64,000 bases of DNA from Kitasatospora paranensis. Its GTDB lineage: Bacteria; Actinomycetota; Actinomycetes; Streptomycetales; Streptomycetaceae. How positions within the stretch are numbered: position 1 is the stretch's first letter; each line of letters opens with the position of its first letter. A program made the position numbers and the translations under genes. The stretch lies in NCBI RefSeq assembly GCF_039544005.1, contig NZ_BAABKV010000001.1, forward strand, positions 5,642,001-5,706,000, read 5' to 3'. Below, piece after piece: positions 41,139 through 50,267 of the stretch. The notes under the pieces were generated by a model. The model did not search any database and was not told the DNA's origin. It saw nothing but the letters and a program-made list of their open reading frames with translations.

Positions 41139-42598
41139 ATGCCTGAACGCCGTACTGTCGCCCTTGTCACGCTCGGATGCGCCCGCAACGAGGTGGACTC
41201 CGAGGAACTCGCCGGGCGACTGGAGGCCGACGGCTGGCAGCTCGTCGACGATGCCGCCGACGCCGACGTCGCCGTGGTCAACACCTGCGGGTTCGTCGAG
41301 GCCGCCAAGAAGGACTCCGTCGACGCCCTGCTGGAGGCCAACGACCTCAAGGGTCACGGCCGGACCCAGGCCGTCGTCGCGGTCGGCTGCATGGCCGAGC
41401 GCTACGGCAAGGAGCTCGCCGAGGCGCTGCCCGAGGCCGACGGCGTGCTCGGCTTCGACGACTACTCCGACATCTCCTCCCGCCTGCAGACCATCCTGTC
41501 CGGCGGCCACGTCGAGGCGCACACCCCCGCGACCGCCGCAAGCTGCTCCCGCTCACCCCGGTCGAGCGGCAGGCCGCCGCCGCCGAGGTGGCCCTGCCCG
41601 GCCACGGCGCCCCCGAGGACCTGCCCGAGGGCCTGGCCCCCGCCTCCGGTCCCCGGACGCTGCGCAAGCGGCTCGACGACAACCCGGTCGCCTCGATCAA
41701 GCTCGCCTCCGGCTGCGACCGCCGCTGCTCGTTCTGCGCCATCCCGGCCTTCCGCGGCTCGTTCATCTCCCGGCGCCCCTCCGACGTGCTGAACGAGGCC
41801 CGCTGGCTGGCCGGGCAGGGCGTCAGCGAGGTGGTGCTGGTCAGCGAGAACAACACCTCGTACGGCAAGGACCTCGGCGACATCCGGCTGCTGGAGACCC
41901 TGCTCGCCGAGATCGCCGGCATCGACGGCATCGAGCGCATCCGGGTCAGCTACCTCCAGCCGGCCGAGATGCGGCCCGGCCTGATCGACGCGATGACCGG
42001 CACCGACAAGGTCGTCCCGTACTTCGACCTGTCGTTCCAGCACTCCGCGCCCGCGGTGCTGCGCCGGATGCGCCGGTTCGGGAACACCGACCAGTTCCTG
42101 GAGCTGCTCGCCGGGATCCGCGCCAAGGCCCCGCAGGCCGGCGCCCGGTCCAACTTCATCGTCGGCTTCCCCGGCGAGACCGAGGCCGACTTCGCGGAGC
42201 TGGAACGGTTCATCGGCAGCGCCCGGCTCGACGCCATCGGCGTGTTCGGCTACTCGGACGAGGACGGCACCGAGGCCGCCACCCTGGACGGCAAGCTGCC
42301 CGAGGACGTCGTCGCCGACCGCCTGGCCCGGCTCTCCCGGCTCGCCGAGGAACTCACCGCGCAGCGCGCGGAGGAGCGGATCGGCAGCGAGGTGCTGGTG
42401 CTGGTGGAGTCCGTCGAGGACGGCGTGGTCGAGGGCCGGGCCGCCCACCAGGCACCCGAGACGGACGGCCTCACCACCCTGCTCGGCGCCGACGACGCCG
42501 AGGTCGGCCGCTACTACCGGGCCACCGTGGTCGGCACCGAGGGCGTCGACCTGGTGGCCGAGGCCACCGAGCGCTTCGTGCCAGGAGCGGACGCGTGA
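41139..42598 (+). CDS. rimO: Ribosomal protein S12 methylthiotransferase RimO, one apparent frameshift
   Basis: About 486 residues after adding one C at 41524-41528 (reading HTPRDRRKLLPLTP). N-terminal UPF0004 domain with TLGCARNEVDSEELAG and VNTCGF carries Cys ligands of one iron-sulfur cluster. The radical-SAM motif follows as SGCDRRCSFCAIPAFRGSF (Cys about 193, 197, 200), then FIVGFPGETEADF and a C-terminal TRAM domain. It adds a methylthio group to an aspartate of ribosomal protein S12. The stop overlaps the pgsA GTG (GTGA). Confidence 0.9.
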
Positions 42599-43245
42599 CC
42601 AAGGGGCCCGGCGCCCCGACCGCGGCCCGCCCCGGCCGCCCCGGGGCCGCGCCGTCCCCCGAGCCGGGCCTCTGGAACATCGCCAACGTCCTGACGATGG
42701 CCCGGCTGCTGCTGGTGCCGGTGTTCGTGGCGCTGCTCTTCGCCGACGGCGGCCACGACCCGAAGTGGCGCGCGGTGGCGTGGGCCTCCTTCGCCGTCGC
42801 CATGATCACCGACGTCTTCGACGGCGAGCTGGCCCGCCGCAAGGGCCTGATCACCGACTTCGGCAAGATCGCCGACCCGATCGCGGACAAGGCGATCATG
42901 GGCGCGGCGCTGGTCGGCCTGTCCGTCCTGGGCGACCTGCCCTGGTGGATCACCGCGGTGATCCTCGCCCGCGAGCTCGGCATCACCCTGATGCGGTTCT
43001 GGGTCATCCGGTACGCCGTCATCCCGGCCAGCCGCGGCGGCAAGCTGAAGACGCTCACCCAGGGCATCGCGGTCGGCATGTACGTCCTCGTGCTGACCGG
43101 CCCGCTGGCGACCGCCCGGGCCGTCGTGATGGCCGCCGCGGTGCTGCTGACCGTCGGCACCGGGCTGGACTACGTCGCCCAGGCCGTGCGGCTGCGCCGC
43201 GAGGGCCTGGCCCGCGAACGGGCCGGCGAACGGGCCGGCCGGTGA
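42595..43245 (+). CDS. pgsA: CDP-diacylglycerol-glycerol-3-phosphate phosphatidyltransferase
   Basis: 216 residues. The CDP-alcohol phosphatidyltransferase motif D-G-x2-A-R-x8-G-x3-D-x3-D is complete in VFDGELARRKGLITDFGKIA and the following DPIADK. There are four or more membrane helices and a Pro/Ala-rich N-terminus ahead of NIANVLTMARLLLVPVFVAL. It makes phosphatidylglycerophosphate for phosphatidylglycerol and cardiolipin. GTG start at 42595 overlaps rimO, and its stop overlaps cinA. AGGAG is at good spacing. Confidence 0.92.
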   Translation: MTKGPGAPTAARPGRPGAAPSPEPGLWNIANVLTMARLLLVPVFVALLFADGGHDPKWRAVAWASFAVAMITDVFDGELARRKGLITDFGKIADPIADKAIMGAALVGLSVLGDLPWWITAVILARELGITLMRFWVIRYAVIPASRGGKLKTLTQGIAVGMYVLVLTGPLATARAVVMAAAVLLTVGTGLDYVAQAVRLRREGLARERAGERAGR

Positions 43246-43777
43246 CCGACCGGCCGCAGCCCGCCGGGCCCACCGGGCCTGCGGGGGCCGCGGGGGCCGG
43301 ACTCGCCGACCGGGTGCATGCCGCGTTGCGCGCGCAGGGTGCCACCGTCGCCGTGGCGGAGTCGCTGACCGGCGGCCTGCTGGCGGCCGCCCTGGTGGAC
43401 GTCCCCGGCGCGTCCGCGACCTTCCGCGGCTCGGTGACGGCCTACGCCACCGAGCTGAAGGCCTCGGTGCTGGGCGTGGACGAGGGGCTGCTCGCCGTGC
43501 ACGGTCCCGTCCACCCGGTGGTGGCCCGGCAGATGGCCGACGGCGTGCGCAGGCTGCTCGGGGCGACGTACGGGCTCGCCACCACCGGCGTCGCCGGACC
43601 GGAGGCGCAGGACGGGCTGCCGGTCGGCACCGTGCACGTCGGCTTCGCGGGCCCCGGGGAACACAGGTGGTCTCCCCGGTGTTGTCGGGGCAACGTGCCA
43701 GAATCCGTGGCACGACGGTCACGGTGGCGCTGGAACTGCTGCTCGACCGCCTAGCGAGTCCGAGCCGGCCGCGCTGA
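43242..43777 (+). CDS. cinA: CinA C-terminal-domain protein (PncC-type NMN amidase), one apparent frameshift
   Basis: About 178 residues after adding one C at 43652-43655 (then reading GPRGTQVVSPVLSGQRARIR). It has the CinA_C pattern: VAVAESLTGGLLAAALVDVP with the catalytic Ser, FRGSVTAYATELKASVLGV, and LATTGVAGPEAQDGLPVGTV. It lacks the N-terminal molybdopterin-binding-like half of full CinA, like E. coli PncC (YgaD), which deamidates nicotinamide mononucleotide. The GTG overlaps the pgsA stop. The rimO-pgsA-cinA overlap chain is one operon. Confidence 0.88.
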
Positions 43778-43867
43778 GCTTTCCTGAAATCACTGAACCG
43801 GCCGCCCGAGCTGGAGGATCGTGTTAGTCGACAGGCCCCGGGCGGGCAGAACTCAATCAGCGGGCCG

Positions 43868-43881
43868 CTTCGCAGGACGCG
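43868..43881. promoter_or_regulatory. Candidate ClgR box upstream of clgR
   Basis: CTTCGC-AGGAC-GCG differs by one base from the ClgR site GTTCGC-N5-GCG as I recall it from work on Streptomyces clp/lon promoters. It lies 168 bp before clgR, suggesting autoregulation. Confidence 0.4.
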
Positions 43882-44048
43882 GCAGCGCATCCGGATCGCA
43901 GGCACCGGGCCCCGGGCGGGGCACAGAACGGGAGGGGACAGCCTTGCAGCCCAGAGTGAACACGACCACGGTCCCCGCACGCGATGCGGACGAGGCGGTA
44001 CGGTGGGGTCGTGACATCTCGATCCGCAGTCCGAGGAGGGAGGCACCG

Positions 44049-44417
44049 ATGATCCTGCTCCGTCGCCTGCTGGGCGATGTGCTGCGTCGGCAGCGCCAGC
44101 GCCAGGGCCGCACACTCCGCGAGGTGTCGGCGGCCGCCAGGGTTTCGCTCGGGTACCTCTCCGAGGTGGAGCGCGGGCAGAAGGAGGCGTCCTCCGAGCT
44201 GCTCGCCGCCATCTGCGACGCCCTCGACGTCCGGATGTCCGAGGTCATGCGCGAGGTCAGCGACGAGCTGTCGCTCGCCGAACTTGCGGCGATGGCCACC
44301 CTCTCGGAGGGTGATCTGCTGAGGCCGGTTCTCGAACCGGTGCCGCTGCCGGCTCCCGGGGTCGACCGGGCCGGATCCGTGCCCAAGGCTTCCGCCATGG
44401 ACGTGGTCGCGGCCTGA
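44049..44417 (+). CDS. clgR: ClgR, helix-turn-helix activator of clp and lon protease genes
   Basis: 122 residues. A single xre-type helix-turn-helix (about residues 18-75) reads GRTLREVSAAARVSLGYLSE and VERGQKEASSELLAAICDAL, the typical ClgR core. The C-terminus ends MDVVAA; a terminal Ala-Ala is what makes ClgR a ClpP substrate in actinobacteria. Context agrees: clgR next to pgsA is conserved from mycobacteria (Rv2745c) to Streptomyces. ATG 44049 has GAGGAGGGAGG upstream. It activates clpP1/clpP2, clpC1 and lon. The degron function is inferred from the ending. Confidence 0.88.
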   Translation: MILLRRLLGDVLRRQRQRQGRTLREVSAAARVSLGYLSEVERGQKEASSELLAAICDALDVRMSEVMREVSDELSLAELAAMATLSEGDLLRPVLEPVPLPAPGVDRAGSVPKASAMDVVAA

Positions 44418-44463
44418 CCGGACCTCGCCCTCCCCGCCGGGGAGACGGGAGAAGGAGGCCGCG

Positions 44464-44757
44464 GTGCGTGCAGGCGGAATCTCGCGAACGGCGATGCGCT
44501 TCCGTACGGCCGGGCGACGCCACCTCACCAGGTGGCTCGTGCCGGCCGTACTGGTGTCCGCGATCGGACTCCCGGTGCTCGCCGACTGGCTGATAGGCCC
44601 CGGCCCGGTCGGTGAGGGCGCGACCCTCGGCATGCTGGCGGCCGGCTGGTGGGGCCTGGGGCTCGTCCCCGTCCACAGCGACCGCGGCCGCACCGGCCCG
44701 GCCCGCCGCCCCCGTCCGGCCGAGCGCCCGGCCCGCGAGCCGGTACCGCAGGAGTAG
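44464..44757 (+). CDS. Small hypothetical membrane protein
   Basis: 97 residues with GTG start and AAGGAGG at good spacing. Two hydrophobic stretches, WLVPAVLVSAIGLPVLADWL and TLGMLAAGWWGLGLVPV, suggest a two-helix membrane protein with an Arg/Pro-rich tail. It follows clgR by 46 bp, so it may share its transcript. No family recognised. Confidence 0.6.
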   Translation: MRAGGISRTAMRFRTAGRRHLTRWLVPAVLVSAIGLPVLADWLIGPGPVGEGATLGMLAAGWWGLGLVPVHSDRGRTGPARRPRPAERPAREPVPQE

Positions 44758-44802
44758 ACGTTCGCGGCCGGCCCCGACGCCCGCCTGTCCGTGCGGACGA
44801 CC

Positions 44803-45132
44803 TCACACCTTCCAGCCCATCAGGGCCACGACCACGACCGGGATCCACAGGACGGACAGCACCATCCCGCTGACGGCGAGCCACGTGCCGCTCTGGCCGG
44901 TGTCCCGGATCTGGCTCAGCGCGATGCCCCCGAACACCAGCCCGCCCGGGATCGCACCGGCCAGTCCCAGAACGAACGACCAGACGGCGTTGCCGTTCGG
45001 TCCGGAGTGCCGGGGCCCGTAGTAGCCCGCTGCCGTCTGCCGCGGGTAGGCCGGCAGCCCACCGGCCCCGCGCGGGACGGTCTGCGGGGCCTGCTGCGAG
45101 GCGGTGGACCCGGGGCTGGGAGAGTCGGGCAT
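44803..45132 (-). CDS. DUF4190-type small membrane protein
   Basis: 109 residues. A Pro/Gln/Ser-rich N-terminus precedes a two-helix DUF4190-like domain: NGNAVWSFVLGLAGAIPGGL, then FGGIALSQIRDTGQSGTWLA and VSGMVLSVLWIPVVVVALMG. It is common in actinobacteria, of unknown function. ATG 45132 has GGAAGG six bases upstream and a good sigma-70-type promoter just beyond. Confidence 0.78.
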   Translation of the reverse strand: MPDSPSPGSTASQQAPQTVPRGAGGLPAYPRQTAAGYYGPRHSGPNGNAVWSFVLGLAGAIPGGLVFGGIALSQIRDTGQSGTWLAVSGMVLSVLWIPVVVVALMGWKV

Positions 45133-45163
45133 GGTGCCTTCCGTTCGGATCGGGGCGTTCGTG

Positions 45164-45192
45164 ATCATAGGTCGATCCGGCCCCGCCCGTAA
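45164..45192 (-). promoter_or_regulatory. Sigma-70-type promoter of the DUF4190 gene
   Basis: On the minus strand TTACGG (45187-45192) and TATGAT (45164-45169) with a 17-bp spacer, ending 32 bp before the start codon. Confidence 0.6.
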
Positions 45193-45216
45193 GCCCCGGC
45201 GGACACTCACGAACTG

Positions 45217-45438
45217 GGGCCTCTCTTTCGGATGTTGTCGGATCAGCGCGCGGCTCCCCCAGCCTCCGGCCGGGAGGTACCCCCAATTCGCGCCCGGCTG
45301 GGCGTGCGCCCGGATCGTCCTCGTACTGGGCCGTACTTGGGCGATTCGGGCGCGCGTCCAGGTGGGGGTACCTCCCGGCCGAAGGCTGGGGGCGGATGCC
45401 CGGCGTCGTGCGCCCGACAAGATCCGGAAGAGAGGCCC
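45217..45438. repeat. Roughly 220-bp imperfect palindrome between lhr and the DUF4190 gene
   Basis: Outer arms 45217-45240 and 45415-45438 match with two mismatches. Inner arms 45256-45285 and 45363-45392 match at 29 of 30 bases (CCCCCAGCC...GGGAGGTACCCCCA). The intervening sequence also pairs imperfectly up to a centre near 45327. The right end touches the lhr stop codon. It can form a very long hairpin, so it may act as lhr terminator, but its size and composite build suggest a mobile or REP-like palindromic element. No protein is encoded. Confidence 0.85.
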
Positions 45439-48400
45439 TAGGACGCCCGCAGGCGGTAGCCGCGCGGGGTCGGGGTGAAGCCGACCGCCTCCAGGGCCTG
45501 GCCGAGCGGCGAGGTCAGGGCGGCCTCGCCGTTGGCCCGCTCCACCGTCACACTGCCCAGCGCCCCGGCCCGGACGGCCTGCGCCAGGGCCCGCACGGCC
45601 GGCTCCAGCACGGCCGCGTCCCCCGCCCAGGACAGCAGGGACTTGCCGCCGCGCTCCACGTACAGCACCAGTTCACCGTCGACCAGGACCACCAGCGCGC
45701 CGGCCTTGCGCCCGGGGCGGTGGGCGGTGCCCTTGGCGTCCTCGGCGGCGGGCGGCTCCGGCCAGGGCAGCGCCGCGCCGTACGCGTTGGCCGGGTCGGC
45801 CGCCGCCAGCACCAGCGCCTCCGGCTGCTCGGCGCCCCGGCCGTCGGGGGCGCCGGCTGCCCAGCCCTGGGCGCCCGCCCGCTCCAGCCGGCCGTTCACC
45901 GAGCGCAGCCGGTCGGCCGCGCCGTCCATCGCGAACTGTGCGCCGCCCAGGCCCTCCACGAAGTACCCGCGGCGGGCCCGGCCGCGCTCCTCGAAGGCGG
46001 ACAGCACCCGGTACACCCCGGCGAAGCCGCCGGGGACGCGTTCGGCCGCGACTGTCCCCCTGGTCAGCAGGCCGTGCCGGTCCAGCAGGGTCTGCGCCTG
46101 GGCGGCCGCGCGGGCCGTCGGCTCTGCCGCGGGCTCCGGCAGCAGCGACCAGCGCCCGGCCACGGTCGGCGGTGCGGGCCGCCGGGCGCCGTAGGCCCGG
46201 CCGGCGCCGCCGATCCGGCCGCGCGGCGTCGCCCGGGGCGCCCGGTGGGCCGTCGCTCCGGCCGTCCGTCCGGAGCCCAGCAGGGCCCGCAGCGGGGCCA
46301 GCGAGTCGTTGGTGACGTACCCGGCCCAGACGAGGTCCCACAGGGCCTCGGTGAGCGCGCTGTCGGCGGTGTCCGGCAGCCGGTCGGCGAGCTGGCGGTA
46401 GAGCAGGCCGTAGCCGCCCGCGAGGGCCGCCAGCAGCTCGGTGTGGACGGGGGTGAGGGCCGGCGCGACGGGCTCGGGGCGCAGCAGGTGGGCGTTCTCC
46501 GCGAGGTGGAGGCTGATCCAGCCGTCCTTGCCGGGCAGGGCGCCGGCGCCCGCCCAGCCGATCTCGCCGGCCACCATCAGCTCGTTGAGGTGCTCGGGGG
46601 AGTAGTCGGAGAGCCGGGCCGGGAGGATCAGCTTCTCCAGGGCGGACGCGGGCAGGGCGGTGCCCTGGAGCTGCTCGACGACCCGGTACAGGCCGTCCAC
46701 GCCGCGCAGCCGGTGCCCGGCCAGGTGCTGCCACTGCGGCAGGAAGGCCGCCAGGGTGCGCGGTGGGACGGGCTCGACCTCCTGGCGCAGTGCGGCCAGC
46801 GAGCGGCGGCGCAGCCGTCGCAGCACCTCGGCGTCGCACCATTCGACGGTGGCGGTGTGGCCCTCGACGGGCCGGAACTCGCCCTGGACCAGGCGCCCGC
46901 CCGCGGTCAGCCGGTGCAGGGTGCCGACGACGACGGCGGTGCCCAGGCCGAACCGGCCGGCGGCCTCGGCCGCGATGAACGGGCCGTGGGTGCGGGCGTA
47001 GCGGGCCAGCAGGTCGCCCAGCGGGTCCTTGACCGGCTCGGTGAAGGCCTCCGGGACGCCCACCGGCAGGGGGTGCCGAGGGCGTCCCGCAGCCGTCCGG
47101 CGTCCTCGATGGCGGCCCAGCGCTGCTCGCCGCCGATCCGGACCCGGATCGCCCGGCGGGCGGCCTCCAGCTCCAGGGCCCAGAGCGGCTCGGCGCCGCG
47201 GGCCGAGAGTTCGGCCTCGGTGAGCGGGCCGAGCAGGCGCAGGGCGTCGGCGACGCCCTCGGCGTCCTTGATCCTGCGCTCGGGGGTGAGCCGCTGGAGT
47301 TCGGCCTCCAGCTCGGCGAGGACCTGCGGGTCGAGCAGCTCGCGCAGCTCGGCCTGGCCGAGCAGCTCGGACAGCAGCCGGGAGTCCAGCGAGAGGGCGG
47401 CGGCGCGGCGCTCGGCGAGCGGGGAGTCGCCCTCGTAGAGGAACTGGGCGACGTACCCGAACAGCAGCGAGCGGGCGAACGGGGACGGCTCGGCGGTGGT
47501 GACCTCGACCAGCCGGACGGCGCGGGACTCCAGATCGCCCATCAGCTCGACCAGACCGGGCACGTCGAAGACGTCCTGGAGGCACTCGCGGACGGCCTCC
47601 AGGACGATCGGGAAGGAGCCGTACTCCGAGGCGACCTCCAGCAGCTGGGAGGCGCGCTGGCGCTGCTGCCAGAGCGGGGTGCGGCGGCCGGGGCTGCGCC
47701 GGGGCAGCAGCAGGGCGCGGCCGGCGCACTCGCGGAAGCGGGAGGCGAACAGCGCGGAGCCGCCGACCTGGTCGGTGACCAGCTGTTCGATCTCGCCGGA
47801 GTCGAAGAGCGCGGCGTCGGCGCCGACCGGGGCCTCGTCGGCGGGCGGCCGGTCGAGGAGGGGAAGTCGAGCAGGTCCGCGTCGGGCAGCCGGAGCACGA
47901 TGCCGTCGTCGGCGTGCATGACCTGCGGGTCCAGGCCGTGCTTCTCGCGCAGCCGGGCGCCGATGGCGAGCGCCCAGGGGGCGTGCACCTGGGCGCCGAA
48001 GGGGAGTGCACGACGATCCGCCAGTCGCCGAGCTCGTCGCGGAAGCGCTCGACCACGATGGTGCGGTCGTCGGGCAGGTGGCCGCAGGCGGTGCGCTGCT
48101 CGGCGAGGTAGGCGAGCAGGTTGCCGGCGGCCCAGTCGTCGAGCCCGGCCGCCTTGAGCCGTTCGGTGGCCTGCTCCGGCTCCAGGGCGCCGAGTTCGCG
48201 GACGAAGGCGCCGAGGGCCCGGCCGAGCTCGATCGGGCGGCCGAGGGTGTCGCCCTTCCAGAACGGCAGCCGGCCGGGGACGCCCGGCGCCGGGGTGACC
48301 AGCACCTTGTCGTGGGTGATCTCCTCGATCCGCCAGGAGGTGGTGCCCAGGGTGAAGACGTCGCCGACCCGGGACTCGTAGACCATCTCCTCGTCCAGCT

Positions 48401-50104
48401 CTCCGACCCGGCCGCCGACCTTCTTCGGGTCGGTGCCGGCGATGAAGACGCCGAACAGGCCGCGGTCGGGGATGGTGCCGCCGGAGGTGACGGCGAGCCG
48501 CTGGGCGCCGGGCCTGCCGGTCACCGTCCCGGCGACGCGGTCCCAGACCAGGCGGGGGCGCAGCTCGGCGAAGGCGTCGGACGGGTACCGCCCGGCGAGC
48601 ATGTCGAGGACGGCGTCGAACGCGGACTGCGGCAGGGTCGCGAACGGTGCGGCGCGGCGGACGACGGCGAGCAGGTCGTCGACCTGCCAGGTGTCGAGCG
48701 CGGTCATGGCGACCAGTTGCTGGGCGAGGACGTCCAGCGGGTTGCGGGGGATCCGCAGCGCCTCGATCCGGCCGGAGCGCATCCGCTCGGTGACCACGGC
48801 GGACTGCACCAGGTCGCCGCGGTACTTCGGGAAGAACACGCCGGTGGAGACCGCGCCGACCTGGTGGCCGGCCCGGCCGACGCGCTGCAGGCCGGAGGCG
48901 ACCGACGGCGGTGACTCGACCTGGACGACCAGCTCGACGGCGCCCATGTCGATGCCCAGCTCCAGGCTGGAGGTGGCGACGACGGCGGGCAGCCGGCCGG
49001 CCTTGAGCTCCTCCTCGACCTGGGCGCGCTGCTCCTTGGAGACCGAGCCGTGGTGGGCCCGGGCGAGCAGCGGCGGGGCGCCGCGGGCGGCGCCGGACTC
49101 GGCCATCAGCTGCGCGGGGCTGTGCGCCTCGGGCAGCGGGGTGCCGGTGGCGCGCTCGTACGCGATCTCGTTGAGACGGTTGCAGAGGCGCTCGGCGAGC
49201 CGGCGGGAGTTGGCGAAGACGATGGTCGAGCGGTGGGCCTGGACGAGGTCGACGATCCGCTCCTCGACGTGCGGCCAGATGGAGGCTCCCCGGCCTGGCG
49301 GCCGGGAGGTGCCCCCAGCCGTTCGGGGTCGTCGTCGGTGCCGGCCGGGAGCTCGTCGAGGTCGGCGACCGGGACGACCACCGAGAGGTCGAACTCCTTG
49401 GCGGCGGGCGGCTGCACCACGACGGCGCCGCGGCCGGGGCTGAGGAAGCGGGCGACCTCCTCGACCGGGCGGACGGTCGCCGACAGGCCGATCCGCCGGG
49501 CCGGGGTGTCCAGCAGCTCGTCCAGGCGCTCCAGGCTGAGGGCGAGGTGGGCGCCGCGCTTGGTGCCGGCGACGGCGTGGACCTCGTCGAGGATCACCGT
49601 GTCGATGCCGCGCAGGGCGTCCCTGGCGGACGAGGTGAGCAGCAGGAAGAGCGACTCGGGGGTGGTGATCAGGATGTCCGGCGGGCGGGTGGCGAAGCGT
49701 CGGCGCTCGGCGGCGGGGGTGTCGCCGGAGCGGATGCCGACCTCGACCTCCGGTTCGGGCAGGCCGAGCCGGACGGCGGCCTGCCGCAGGCCGGTCAGCG
49801 GGGCCCGCAGGTTGCGCTCGACGTCGACCGCGAGGGCCTTGAGCGGCGAGATGTAGAGCACCCGGCAGCGGCGTTTGGCGTCGGCGGGCGGCGGTGCGGC
49901 GCTGAGCCGGTCGAGCGCGGAGAGGAACGCGGCCAGCGTCTTGCCGGAGCCGGTGGGTGCCACGACCAGGACGTCGGTCTGTCGCCGGATGGCCGCCCAG
50001 GCCTCGGACTGTGCGGCGGTGGGCGCGTCGAAGGCGCCGGTGAACCACGCCTTGGTCGCCGGCGCGAAGCCGTCGAGGGCGTCCGCGGTGCTGTGCTGCG
50101 CCAT
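45438..50104 (-). CDS. lhr: Large ATP-dependent helicase Lhr, four apparent frameshifts
   Basis: About 1556 residues when one base is restored near 49288, 48001, 47862 and 47080. The Lhr core is visible: Q-like WFTGAFDAPTAAQSEAW, Walker A VVAPTGSGKTLAAF, TTPESLFLLLTSS, DEVH box TVILDEVHAVAGTKRG, LSATVRP, TIVFANSRRLAERLCNRLNE and QRVGRAGHQVG. A winged helix and beta-barrel follow (SGGTIPDRGLFGVFIAGTD). The C-terminal extension ends in TSPLGQALEAVGFTPTPRGY. Lhr proteins are 3'-5' DNA/RNA-DNA translocases linked to repair. Start ATG at 50104 with a weak ribosome site. It is divergent from the subtilase. Confidence 0.9.
49286..49318. repeat. Intragenic copy of the CTCCCC...GGGAGGTGCCCCC element, inside lhr
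   Basis: CTCCCCGGCCTGGCGGCC followed by GGGAGGTGCCCCCAG closely matches the inner arm of the 45.3-kb palindrome. It encodes an extra Gly/Pro-rich stretch (LGAPPGRQAGG when one base is restored) just before the conserved ASIWPHVEER segment of Lhr. Confidence 0.7.
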
Positions 50105-50267
50105 GCCCCCATGGTGCCCGCTGCCACTGACAGCCGGGCGGTGCGCGTGACCTGCGCGGGCCGTCCGTCTGCCGCAGCCCGGCGGGCAGATTCGGACTTA
50201 ACGCTCATATGGTGATTATTCAGTCACATTCCACCCGGTCTCCGGGGCCGGGCGAGCGGAGGGCGTC

